Shown: positions 1 to 6,160 of the stretch, piece by piece
How positions within the stretch are numbered: the first letter of the stretch is position 1
Layout of the letters: every line of letters starts with the position of its first letter
DNA from: Lachnospiraceae bacterium UBA7093
GTDB lineage: Bacteria; Bacillota; Clostridia; Lachnospirales; Lachnospiraceae
Reading direction: 5' to 3'
Length of the DNA: 49,179 nucleotides
Assembly (NCBI GenBank): GCA_002492465.1
Contig: DKYT01000043.1
Coordinates: 9,131 to 58,309 of the forward strand
Made by a program: the position numbers and the translations under genes
Notes under the pieces: model-generated
Database searches by the model: none
What the model saw: the letters and a program-made list of their open reading frames with translations, nothing else
What the model was told of the DNA's origin: nothing

Positions 1-20
1 TTCAAGTCCCACCGCCGGCA
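1..20 (+). tRNA. 3' end of a tRNA gene (partial, possibly tRNA-Leu)
   Basis: The first 20 bases fit the end of a tRNA exactly: a 7-nt T loop TTCAAGT, a 5-nt T-stem strand CCCAC, a 7-nt acceptor strand CGCCGGC and discriminator A. The 5' part lies outside the window, so the anticodon cannot be read. Discriminator A and the implied acceptor GCCGGCG would suit tRNA-Leu, but that is a guess. CCA is not encoded. An intrinsic terminator follows at 56-87. Confidence 0.6.
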
Positions 21-55
21 GTATAGTAATTTCCCAATATTTTACTTAAAACAAG

Positions 56-87
56 GTGTAAGGTCTAAAAGGCTTTACACTTTTTTT
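56..87 (+). terminator. Intrinsic terminator after the tRNA
   Basis: GTGTAA at 56-61 pairs with TTACAC at 75-80, with further imperfect pairing inside, and a run of seven T follows at 81-87. It fits the end of the tRNA transcript. A 37-nt repeat starts two bases after the T run. Confidence 0.7.
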
Positions 88-89
88 AA

Positions 90-163
90 CGATAAGCCGG
101 CTCACGAAGTGTGACGGTGTTCGTTGCGATAAGCCGGCTCACGAAGTGTGGCGGTGTTCAATT
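90..163 (+). repeat. 37-nt hairpin repeat, copies 1 and 2 (tandem)
   Basis: Two head-to-tail copies (90-126 and 127-163) with a period of exactly 37 nt. Each begins CGATAAGCCGGCTC and ends near GGTGTTC. The centre forms an imperfect hairpin: CCGGCTCAC, loop GAA, GTGTGACGG (GTGTGGCGG in copy 2). The inner pair is A-T here but G-C in copies 3 and 6. The second copy degenerates at its 3' end. Confidence 0.8.
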
Positions 164-263
164 GCGAAAACTTACGGGAAACAGTCCGCCGTTGTGAATT
201 TGTGCAAAAAAAGGAAGTATAATTTGTATAAATGCATAAAAAAATAAGCAATAATGTCATAAT

Positions 264-277
264 TGTAAACGTTTTCG
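264..277 (+). promoter_or_regulatory. cre-like catabolite repression box
   Basis: TGTAAACGTTTTCG matches the CcpA cre consensus TGWAANCGNTNWCA at every fixed position except the last. It lies about 20 bp upstream of the -35 box of the PTS locus, a usual place for carbon control. CcpA binding is inferred from the match only. Confidence 0.45.
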
Positions 278-297
278 TGAAATAAATTTCAAAATGC

Positions 298-326
298 TTG
301 ACAATTATTGGGCAAATTGCTAATAT
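298..326 (+). promoter_or_regulatory. SigA-type promoter of the licT/PTS locus
   Basis: TTGACA at 298-303 and TAATAT at 321-326 are separated by exactly 17 bp. The expected start near 333 puts the antiterminator RNA and terminator (348-430) at the head of the transcript. Confidence 0.8.
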
Positions 327-347
327 ATAAACATAAAGGAAATATAT

Positions 348-375
348 GGGGTGTTACTGTACGGCAGGCAAAACC
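348..375 (+). promoter_or_regulatory. RAT: ribonucleic antiterminator target of a LicT/BglG-type protein
   Basis: Reading 348-375, GGGGTGTTACTG is followed by four bases and GGCAGGCAAAACC. This is the arrangement of the LicT/SacY RAT, with the characteristic TGTTACTG and CAGGCAAAACC halves. Its 3' end overlaps the 5' arm of the terminator at 371-430, so RAT folding and terminator folding exclude each other. The gene downstream encodes the matching type of RNA-binding protein, implying self-regulation. Confidence 0.85.
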
Positions 376-430
376 AAATTTTGTAAATTAATCACATTAA
401 GTAGATTGTTTTATAAGATTTGGTTTTTTT
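371..430 (+). terminator. Leader terminator controlled by antitermination
   Basis: AAACCAAAT at 371-379 pairs with ATTTGGTTT at 418-426, and T continues to 430. The loop is long (about 38 nt). The first arm shares AAACC with the RAT, the standard geometry for BglG/LicT control. The 37-nt repeat pair begins four bases after the T run. Confidence 0.75.
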
Positions 431-434
431 ATTA

Positions 435-508
435 CGATAAGCCGGCTCGCAAAGCGTGGCGGTGTTCGTTACGATAAGCCGGCTCGCAAAACGTGGCGGC
501 GTTCGTTT
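435..508 (+). repeat. 37-nt hairpin repeat, copies 3 and 4 (tandem)
   Basis: Two head-to-tail copies (435-471 and 472-508), again with a 37-nt period and directly after a terminator T run. Copy 3 has CCGGCTCGC, loop AAA, GCGTGGCGG. In copy 4 the base pair next to the loop is lost (C opposite A). The pair sits between the leader terminator and the licT-like gene, so a read-through mRNA would carry it in its 5' untranslated region. Confidence 0.8.
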
Positions 509-542
509 AGAAAATGAATCAAAGGCAATATGCAGAGAAGTT

Positions 543-1382
543 ATGGAAATCACGAAGATAATCAATAATAATGTAGTGTCATGCATCGACCCAAACGGCA
601 GAGAGCTTGTGGTTATGGGAAAAGGTATAGGGTTTGGAAAAAAGGCAGGACAGACAATTGATGAAAATTCAGCAGAAAAGATTTTCAGGATGGATAATCA
701 GGACAGCCTGGAAAAATTCAAAGAATTGCTTTCCAATATACCTATAGAGTATGTCCAGCTTTCCAATGATATAATTGCCTACGCGAAAACTTCTGTGGGA
801 ATAAGATTGAATCAAAATGTATACCTTACATTGATAGATCATATCCATTTTGTAATCGAAAGGTTTAAGGAACAAAGACATTTTGAAAACGCGCTGTTTG
901 AAGAGATCAGGCTGTTCTATTCCAAAGAATATCTGGTTGGGAAATATGCTCTTCGCTTGATCGAAGAGAGGATGGGATTGTGTATGCCGGACGACGAGGC
1001 GGCATCCATAGCATTGCACCTGGTGAATGCAGAATATGACGCCAGAATCAGCGACACTTTTCACATGACGGTTATGATCCGTGAGATGATGGAGCGCATA
1101 GAAGAAAAATTCCCTCAGTTTGAAGAAAAATCCATGCATAAGGATTGGCTGGTCAGCAATCTGAAGTATATGGCGCACCGGTTGATGAATTTCCCCTCGA
1201 TAGAGGGACCCAACGAGGAAGAGTATCAAAATGTGATCCAAAGGGTCTGCAAGGAAGAGTGCGAGCTGGTTGACAGCTTAAACGATTTTTTATTTCAAAA
1301 ATATCACTACTCCATGACAACGGAGGAAAAAATGTATCTTGCCATAAGTATTAAAAGAACAAGAGATACTTACAGTTCTTAA
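543..1382 (+). CDS. BglG/LicT-family transcription antiterminator
   Basis: RNA-binding antiterminator of 279 aa, close to the 277 aa of LicT. It begins MEITKIINNNVV, the classic co-antiterminator (CAT) domain (about 1-55), then PRD1 (about 65-170) and PRD2 (about 171-279). The CAT domain should bind the RAT at 348-375 and allow read-through into the PTS genes. PRD1 keeps both phospho-histidines, His100 (LIDHIHF) and His159 (IALHLVNA), at the same numbers as in LicT. PRD2 does not: the first position reads SNLKYMAHRL (Asn206) and the second YLAISIKR (Ser269). An in-frame extension to 456 exists, but it only translates the upstream repeat DNA, so ATG 543 is chosen by homology. The neighbours suggest it governs N-acetylglucosamine uptake. 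The substrate is inferred from context. Confidence 0.9.
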   Translation: MEITKIINNNVVSCIDPNGRELVVMGKGIGFGKKAGQTIDENSAEKIFRMDNQDSLEKFKELLSNIPIEYVQLSNDIIAYAKTSVGIRLNQNVYLTLIDHIHFVIERFKEQRHFENALFEEIRLFYSKEYLVGKYALRLIEERMGLCMPDDEAASIALHLVNAEYDARISDTFHMTVMIREMMERIEEKFPQFEEKSMHKDWLVSNLKYMAHRLMNFPSIEGPNEEEYQNVIQRVCKEECELVDSLNDFLFQKYHYSMTTEEKMYLAISIKRTRDTYSS

Positions 1383-1450
1383 AAATGGCGGAAGGAAAAG
1401 CCCCGCAGGATACGGGAAGCGGGCAAAAAATAAAGATGGGAGAAAACGGG

Positions 1451-1936
1451 ATGGGATTATTTGATTTCATGAAGGGCAAAAAGGGAACAGAAATTGGCGC
1501 GCCGGTTAAAGGGGAGTGTATTCCCATTAGCAAGGTGGCGGATCCCACTTTTGCAGAGGAAATTTTAGGTAAGGGAATGGCGATTATGCCTGCGGAAGGT
1601 AAGATTTATGCACCGGCTGACGGAGTAATTACCACTGTTTTCCCGACAGGGCATGCAGTAGGAATGACCACGGCTGAGGGAGTGGAAATTTTAATCCATG
1701 TGGGGTTGGATACGGTGCAGCTGAAAGGGCAGTTTTTTACCATTGTTGCAGAGGCGGATCAGAAAGTAAAAAAAGGAGATCTTCTTCTGGAAGCAGATCT
1801 GGAACAGATCAGCAGCGCAGGGTACGATACGGTGACGCCTGTTGTTATTTGCAACAGTACTGATTTCGCCGAGATCCGGTGTAAGACGGAAGGGCTTGTG
1901 GAGGTAGGAGAGGAAGTAATTACCTGCCAGAAATAA
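1451..1936 (+). CDS. crr: PTS glucose-family EIIA component (EIIA-Glc/Crr type)
   Basis: Free-standing 161-aa EIIA domain that passes phosphate from HPr-P to an EIICB permease, here most likely the NagE protein encoded next. The start MGLFDFMKGKKG at 1451 is typical of the family and has GGGAGA about 8 nt upstream; in-frame ATGs at 1385 and 1436 are less likely. The active-site histidine is His83 in ILIHVGLDTV, and the supporting histidine is His68 in TGHAVGM. The glycine-rich beta-barrel motifs (PADGVITTVF, KGDLLLEADL) are present. The gene lies 68 nt after the antiterminator, with no terminator between them. In some bacteria this domain is fused to the permease; here it is separate, so it could also serve other EIICB partners. 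Confidence 0.92.
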   Translation: MGLFDFMKGKKGTEIGAPVKGECIPISKVADPTFAEEILGKGMAIMPAEGKIYAPADGVITTVFPTGHAVGMTTAEGVEILIHVGLDTVQLKGQFFTIVAEADQKVKKGDLLLEADLEQISSAGYDTVTPVVICNSTDFAEIRCKTEGLVEVGEEVITCQK

Positions 1937-2108
1937 GCGGGAAATGTAAAAGGCGCTGTAAGCGCAAAATTCAGATTCAGGTAGATAGACCGGATGAAAA
2001 AGCCGTTGCGAAAACGGCAGGGGGTTTTCTGAAGGCAATCTATAGAAGCAAAAAACAAAGATCATTTCGTGGCTAGGGCGAAATGGAAAGACAAGGGGGT
2101 AAATTTTT
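1937..2108 (+). other. Leader between EIIA and nagE with two small hairpins
   Basis: This 172-nt gap holds no gene. Two short perfect hairpins are visible: GCGCT-GTA-AGCGC at 1953-1965, and GCCGTT-GCGAA-AACGGC at 2002-2018, which is followed by AGGGGGTTTT. Neither has a proper T run, so they look more like RNA-processing or stabilising elements than full terminators. The nagE ribosome binding site AGGGGG is at 2094-2099. Confidence 0.35.
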
Positions 2109-3578
2109 ATGATGAAGTATTTGCAAAAACTTGGTAAATCACTGATGCTTCCGGTAGCATGTTTACCAATATGCGGTATCCTGATGGGAATCGGATATGC
2201 GCTCTGTCCGGCAACTATGCAGGGCGGTGAAATGAGCGGCTTTTTGAATCTTTTGGGATTCTTCCTTGTTAAGGCAGGGGGAGCGCTGATTGACAATATG
2301 GCACTGCTTTTTGTAATCGGTGTTGGCGTTGGAATGGCGGATGATCACGACGGTACGGCAGGACTTGCAGCATTTGCATCCTGGCTGATGATCACAAATC
2401 TGCTTGCTACAGGCACAGTTTCCACGTTGATGCCTTCTATTCTGGAAAGCACATCCAAGACACTTGCTTTTGATAAGATTGCAAACCCGTTTATCGGTAT
2501 TCTTGCAGGTATTATCGGAGCAACCTGCTACAATAAGTTTAAATCAACGAAATTACCGGATTGGCTGTCATTCTTCAGCGGCAAGCGCTGCGTAGCGATT
2601 ATTTCCGGTGTTGTTTCCATCGTTGTTGCAGCAATTTTACTGTTCGTATGGCCGATCGTATTCGGTGCGCTGATCGCAGTAGGTCAGGGAATCGTTGGAC
2701 TGGGTCCTGTGGGCGCAGGTATCTATGCATTCCTGAACAGATTGCTGATTCCTACAGGTTTACATCATGCATTGAACAACGTATTCTGGTTTGATACCAT
2801 TGGTCTTGGCGATCTGTCCCACTTCTGGGCTGGAGAAACAAGCGCTGACGTTTCCTGGAGTCTTGGTATGTATATGTCAGGCTTCTTCCCTTGTATGATG
2901 TTTGGTATTCCTGGCGCCGCTCTTGCTATGATTCAGACGGCAAAGGAAGGCAAGAAGAAAGTTGCAATCGGTCTGGTAGCTTCCGCTGCAGTTTGTGCAT
3001 TTGTCTGCGGCGTTACAGAGCCTTTTGAATTCGGTTTCATGTTCCTGGCACCTGCATTATATTTGATTTATGCATTGTTATATGGTATCTTTACAGTAGT
3101 TACCGTAATTTTGGGATTCAGAGCAGGTTTCAGCTTCTCCGCAGGCGCAACCGATCTTATTTTCTCAGCTTCACTGCCAGCAGCAGAAAAGACATGGTTG
3201 ATCATTCCTCTTGGAATTGCAGCATTTGTAGTATTCTATCTGGTATTCCGTTTCGCAATTGTGAAATTTGATTTAAAGACACCTGGTAGAGAAGATGATG
3301 ATCTGGAAGCAGAGAAGAAGGTTGTTCTCTCCAACGATAACTTTACAGAGGTTGCTAAGATCATTCTGGAAGGTCTCGGAGGAAAAGGAAATGTGAAGTC
3401 TCTTGATAATTGTATCACAAGACTTCGTCTGGAGATCAATGATTACACGCAGATCGACGAAAAGAAAATTAAGTCAGCTGGTGTTGCCGGCGTTATGAGA
3501 CCCAGCAAAAATGCGGTTCAGGTAATCGTAGGTACCAAGGTACAATTCGTTGCTGACGAAATGAAGAAGATGTTATAA
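2109..3578 (+). CDS. nagE: PTS EIICB permease, N-acetylglucosamine type (NagE-like)
   Basis: Membrane permease that imports and phosphorylates N-acetylglucosamine (possibly also glucose), 489 aa. The start MMKYLQKLGKSLMLPVACLP is typical of NagE/PtsG. The EIIC part (about 1-390) has many hydrophobic segments and the GITEPFEF-like motif (CGVTEPFEFGFMF). After a charged linker (GREDDDLEAEKK) comes an EIIB domain with its phospho-cysteine at Cys435 (SLDNCITRLRLE). There is no EIIA domain, which fits the separate EIIA gene upstream. AGGGGG at 2094-2099 supports ATG 2109, with a second ATG directly after it. Downstream nagB and nagA point to GlcNAc rather than glucose, but substrate choice cannot be proved from sequence. 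Confidence 0.9.
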   Translation: MMKYLQKLGKSLMLPVACLPICGILMGIGYALCPATMQGGEMSGFLNLLGFFLVKAGGALIDNMALLFVIGVGVGMADDHDGTAGLAAFASWLMITNLLATGTVSTLMPSILESTSKTLAFDKIANPFIGILAGIIGATCYNKFKSTKLPDWLSFFSGKRCVAIISGVVSIVVAAILLFVWPIVFGALIAVGQGIVGLGPVGAGIYAFLNRLLIPTGLHHALNNVFWFDTIGLGDLSHFWAGETSADVSWSLGMYMSGFFPCMMFGIPGAALAMIQTAKEGKKKVAIGLVASAAVCAFVCGVTEPFEFGFMFLAPALYLIYALLYGIFTVVTVILGFRAGFSFSAGATDLIFSASLPAAEKTWLIIPLGIAAFVVFYLVFRFAIVKFDLKTPGREDDDLEAEKKVVLSNDNFTEVAKIILEGLGGKGNVKSLDNCITRLRLEINDYTQIDEKKIKSAGVAGVMRPSKNAVQVIVGTKVQFVADEMKKML

Positions 3579-3621
3579 GGTATTATGAAATTTTCAATGT
3601 AATACCGAAATCCTAGCATGT

Positions 3622-3652
3622 CGGAGGTCCTTTCCGGGACCTCCGGTATTTT
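3622..3652 (+). terminator. Intrinsic terminator after nagE
   Basis: CGGAGGTCC at 3622-3630 pairs perfectly with GGACCTCCG at 3637-3645, and GTATTTT follows. An outer AATACC/GGTATT pairing is also possible. It separates the PTS genes from nagBA. Confidence 0.85.
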
Positions 3653-3656
3653 CGTC

Positions 3657-3693
3657 CAATGAGCCGACTCGCAAGGCGCGTCGGCGTTTGTTA
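3657..3693 (+). repeat. 37-nt hairpin repeat, copy 5 (diverged)
   Basis: Single diverged copy (CAATGAGCCGACTCGC..., ending GTTTGTTA) just after the nagE terminator. Its stem is better paired than in the other copies: CCGAC at 3664-3668 with GTCGG, plus CGC/GCG around loop AAG. The G-G or G-A mismatch seen elsewhere is an A-T pair here. Confidence 0.65.
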
Positions 3694-3697
3694 CAAT
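3689..3697 (+). promoter_or_regulatory. Possible extended -10 promoter for nagBA
   Basis: TGTTACAAT at 3689-3697 fits an extended -10 (TGn-TACAAT). No good -35 lies 17 bp upstream. The element is formed by the end of repeat copy 5 plus the bases after it. Because a terminator precedes nagB, some promoter is needed here; this is the best candidate seen. Confidence 0.3.
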
Positions 3698-3755
3698 GGC
3701 AATTAGAACAACGCGGAAAGCGAAATGTTCATTGCATAAGAAAGGAGTACAGAAA

Positions 3756-4484
3756 ATGAAAATCGTAAAGGCAAAAGATTACAAGGACATGAGCAGAAAG
3801 GCGGCAAATATTATTTCCGCCCAGGTAATCATGAAACCCAACTGTGTGTTGGGGCTTGCTACCGGCTCTACCCCCATCGGGACCTATGAGCAGCTGGTGG
3901 AGTGGTACAATCAGGGAGACTTGGACTTTGGACAAGTGACAACCGTCAATTTGGACGAGTACAAGGGACTTACAAAGGAGAACGATCAAAGTTATTATTA
4001 CTTTATGAACGACAAACTGTTTTCCAAAGTGAATGTGAATAAGGAGAGAACTTTCCTGCCGGACGGCATGGAACCCGACAGTGAGAAAGCATGTAAGGCT
4101 TACAATGAAATCATTGCATCCGTAGGCGGTATTGATTTACAGCTTCTGGGGCTTGGACATAACGGGCATATCGGATTTAACGAACCTGCCGACACTTTTG
4201 AGGCGGAGACCCATTGCGTGGATCTGACGGAATCCACCATAAAGGCAAATCAGAGATTTTTTGCCTCTATTGACGAGGTACCCAAGCAGGCGTACACCAT
4301 GGGAATTAAGACAATTATGCAGGCAAATAAGGTGCTGGTAGTGGTAAGCGGTGAGGACAAGGCAAAGATTGTGAAGGAAGCTTTCTTTGGCCCCATTACA
4401 CCCAGGGTACAGGCTTCCGTTTTGCAGCTTCATAAAGACGTTATCGTGGTTGCAGATGAAGCGGCATTATCTCTTGTAAAATAA
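3756..4484 (+). CDS. nagB: Glucosamine-6-phosphate deaminase
   Basis: Converts glucosamine-6-phosphate to fructose-6-phosphate and ammonia, feeding glycolysis. The protein is 242 aa, the usual size for Gram-positive NagB. Family motifs are clear: the phosphate-binding LGLATGSTPIGTY, the catalytic aspartate in VNLDEYKGL (Asp67), and LLGLGHNGHIGFNEP carrying the ring-opening histidine. AAAGGAG at 3741-3747 supports ATG 3756; an in-frame extension to 3696 encodes an unrelated basic stretch and is rejected. It lies 19 nt upstream of nagA, forming a two-gene unit. Confidence 0.96.
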   Translation: MKIVKAKDYKDMSRKAANIISAQVIMKPNCVLGLATGSTPIGTYEQLVEWYNQGDLDFGQVTTVNLDEYKGLTKENDQSYYYFMNDKLFSKVNVNKERTFLPDGMEPDSEKACKAYNEIIASVGGIDLQLLGLGHNGHIGFNEPADTFEAETHCVDLTESTIKANQRFFASIDEVPKQAYTMGIKTIMQANKVLVVVSGEDKAKIVKEAFFGPITPRVQASVLQLHKDVIVVADEAALSLVK

Positions 4485-4503
4485 AAGGAAGAGGGTTATT
4501 TCT

Positions 4504-5640
4504 ATGATTATTAAAAATGCAAGCGTTTATACGGAGGATGAGCGTTTTATTCAAAAGGATATATACATTGAAAACGACCGCTTTGTGGACTGCGAGGAGA
4601 AGGTAAGGGATAAGACCGTGATAGACGGGGAAGGCTGCTATGCCATACCGGGGCTTACGGATATTCATTTTCACGGCTGTGTGGGACACGATTTCTGCGA
4701 TGGCACCCGGGAGGCAATCGATGCCATGGCGGCATATGAGGCATCCGTGGGCGTTACCAATATTGTGCCTGCAACCATGACCCTGGGCGAGGATACACTG
4801 CTTCAGATCTGCCAGACGGCGAAGGCATATGCAGAAGAAGGACCGAAAGAGAAGAAGGCAAGACTCTGCGGAATCAATATGGAAGGACCTTTTGTGGCGC
4901 CCAGCAAAAAAGGGGCACAAAACGGAGCTTATATCAGAAAACCGGATGTGGAAATGTTTGACAGGCTGAATGCCGCTTCCGGACATATGGTAAAGCTGAT
5001 TGCCATTGCGCCGGAAGAAGATGGGGCAATGGAATTCATTGAGAACAGGCACGACCAGGTGGTAATGTCTCTTGCCCATACGGCAACGGATTATGATACG
5101 GCGATCCGTGCCTTTGAAAAAGGGGCAAGCCATGTAACCCATCTCTATAATGCAATGAATCCATATACCCACAGAGCGCCAGGGCTGGTCGGAGCGGCTG
5201 CAGATACCCAAAAGGTAGAGGTGGAGCTGATCTGCGACGGTGTGCATATTCATCCGGCTTCTGTGAGAACCACCTTCAAAATTTTCGGGGACGACCGCAT
5301 TATACTAATCAGCGACAGCATGATGGCAACAGGACTTGAGGATGGAGACTACAGTCTGGGCGGTCAGGCTGTTAAGGTGGTTGGAAATCTTGCCACGCTT
5401 GCGGATGGCACAATTGCAGGTTCAGCAACGAATTTGATGGACTGCCTGCGGACGGCGGTGCTGAAAATGGGAATCCCGTTGGAATCCGCGGTAAAATGCG
5501 CGGCAGTGAATTCGGCAAAGAGCGTAGGCATTTATGATCAGTACGGCAGTATTACGCCGCTGAAAAAGGCGAATGTGGTATTGCTGAAAAAAGAGGATCT
5601 GGCGCTGCGTCAGGTTATTTTGGAAGGACAACTACTGTAA
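4504..5640 (+). CDS. nagA: N-acetylglucosamine-6-phosphate deacetylase
   Basis: Cytoplasmic amidohydrolase (378 aa) that removes acetate from GlcNAc-6-phosphate to give NagB's substrate. Metal and substrate motifs are visible in order: PGLTDIHFHGCVGHDFCDG, NMEGPFVAPSKKGAQN, a metal-site histidine in SLAHTATDYD, HLYNAMNPYTHRAPG and the catalytic aspartate region LISDSMMATGL. Length and motif order are normal. The gene follows nagB by 19 nt with ribosome site AAAAGGAAGAGGG, and a strong terminator follows at 5672. Confidence 0.96.
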   Translation: MIIKNASVYTEDERFIQKDIYIENDRFVDCEEKVRDKTVIDGEGCYAIPGLTDIHFHGCVGHDFCDGTREAIDAMAAYEASVGVTNIVPATMTLGEDTLLQICQTAKAYAEEGPKEKKARLCGINMEGPFVAPSKKGAQNGAYIRKPDVEMFDRLNAASGHMVKLIAIAPEEDGAMEFIENRHDQVVMSLAHTATDYDTAIRAFEKGASHVTHLYNAMNPYTHRAPGLVGAAADTQKVEVELICDGVHIHPASVRTTFKIFGDDRIILISDSMMATGLEDGDYSLGGQAVKVVGNLATLADGTIAGSATNLMDCLRTAVLKMGIPLESAVKCAAVNSAKSVGIYDQYGSITPLKKANVVLLKKEDLALRQVILEGQLL

Positions 5641-5671
5641 CACAGGAGAAAACCTTTTTAAGGAGGATCAC

Positions 5672-5710
5672 AGGAGGAATGCAGTAAAATGCTGTATTCC
5701 TCCTGTATTT
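5672..5710 (+). terminator. Intrinsic terminator after nagA
   Basis: AGGAGGAATGCAG at 5672-5684 pairs with CTGTATTCCTCCT at 5692-5704 (13 positions, one G-U) around a 7-nt loop, followed by GTATTT. It ends the nagBA unit. The T run is short. Confidence 0.8.
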
Positions 5711-5736
5711 ACTTTGCGCCCATTTTAGTGTATATT
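5708..5736 (+). promoter_or_regulatory. Possible promoter for the polA group
   Basis: TTTACT (5708-5713) and TATATT (5731-5736) are 17 bp apart. The -10 is good and the -35 is moderate. It overlaps the tail of the nagA terminator and lies 44 nt before the zinc-finger gene. Confidence 0.4.
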
Positions 5737-5779
5737 TATTAGGGAAAGATGGCGTAGGGCATTGCAGTGAGGAACTGTT

Positions 5780-6106
5780 ATGACATGTAAAGAAGTGGAA
5801 AAGATGATTCCATTGTTTCTTGAAGATGATCTGGATGTAGATGATCTGAGAAATTTTATGGAACATATGGATAAATGTGAAGATTGCAAGGAAGAATTGA
5901 CCATTCAGTTTCTGGTTCTGGAAGGAATGGCAAGATTGGAAGATGGCAACGTATTTGACCTGCAAAATGAATTAAAATTCTGCATGGAGGATGCGGGGCA
6001 TACGCTAAAGCGAAGGGAGACGATGCAGTGGATTTTATACGCCGCCCAGGGGCTGACGGTGGTTGCCGCCATTACGTTAATTGCATTGGTTGCCGTTCTT
6101 TTTTAG
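5780..6106 (+). CDS. Small zinc-finger (anti-sigma-like) membrane protein
   Basis: Protein of 108 aa beginning MTCKEVEKMIPLFLEDDLD, with the zf-HC2/ZAS pattern: Cys3, then HMDKCEDC (His-x3-Cys-x2-Cys). It has one hydrophobic C-terminal segment (LYAAQGLTVVAAITLIALVA), so the zinc-finger end should face the cytoplasm. In this family such proteins are often anti-sigma factors paired with an ECF sigma gene. No sigma factor gene is in the window; polA follows 54 nt later. The family pattern is seen directly, while the anti-sigma role is only a possibility. It may instead be a membrane-tethered regulator of another partner. Confidence 0.7.
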   Translation: MTCKEVEKMIPLFLEDDLDVDDLRNFMEHMDKCEDCKEELTIQFLVLEGMARLEDGNVFDLQNELKFCMEDAGHTLKRRETMQWILYAAQGLTVVAAITLIALVAVLF

Positions 6107-6160
6107 AGGAATGAAAAAGACAGCGTCATGGGTAAAAACGGCGCGGAAATGGGGATAAAT

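Noticed and set aside
90..508. CRISPR array, because of near-identical 37-nt tandem units
   Set aside because: The units are joined head to tail with no spacers, there are only two per locus, and no cas genes are present.
456..542. N-terminal extension of the antiterminator from an upstream ATG
   Set aside because: These codons only translate the 37-nt repeat; the family always begins at the MEIxKIxNNNV sequence, here at 543.
669..1241. Minus-strand reading frame of 190 codons
   Set aside because: It is fully antisense to the antiterminator gene and has no recognisable motif or ribosome site.
4441..5253. Minus-strand frame of 270 codons opposite nagA
   Set aside because: Rich in His, Cys and Arg, without family features; a shadow of the strongly conserved nagA.
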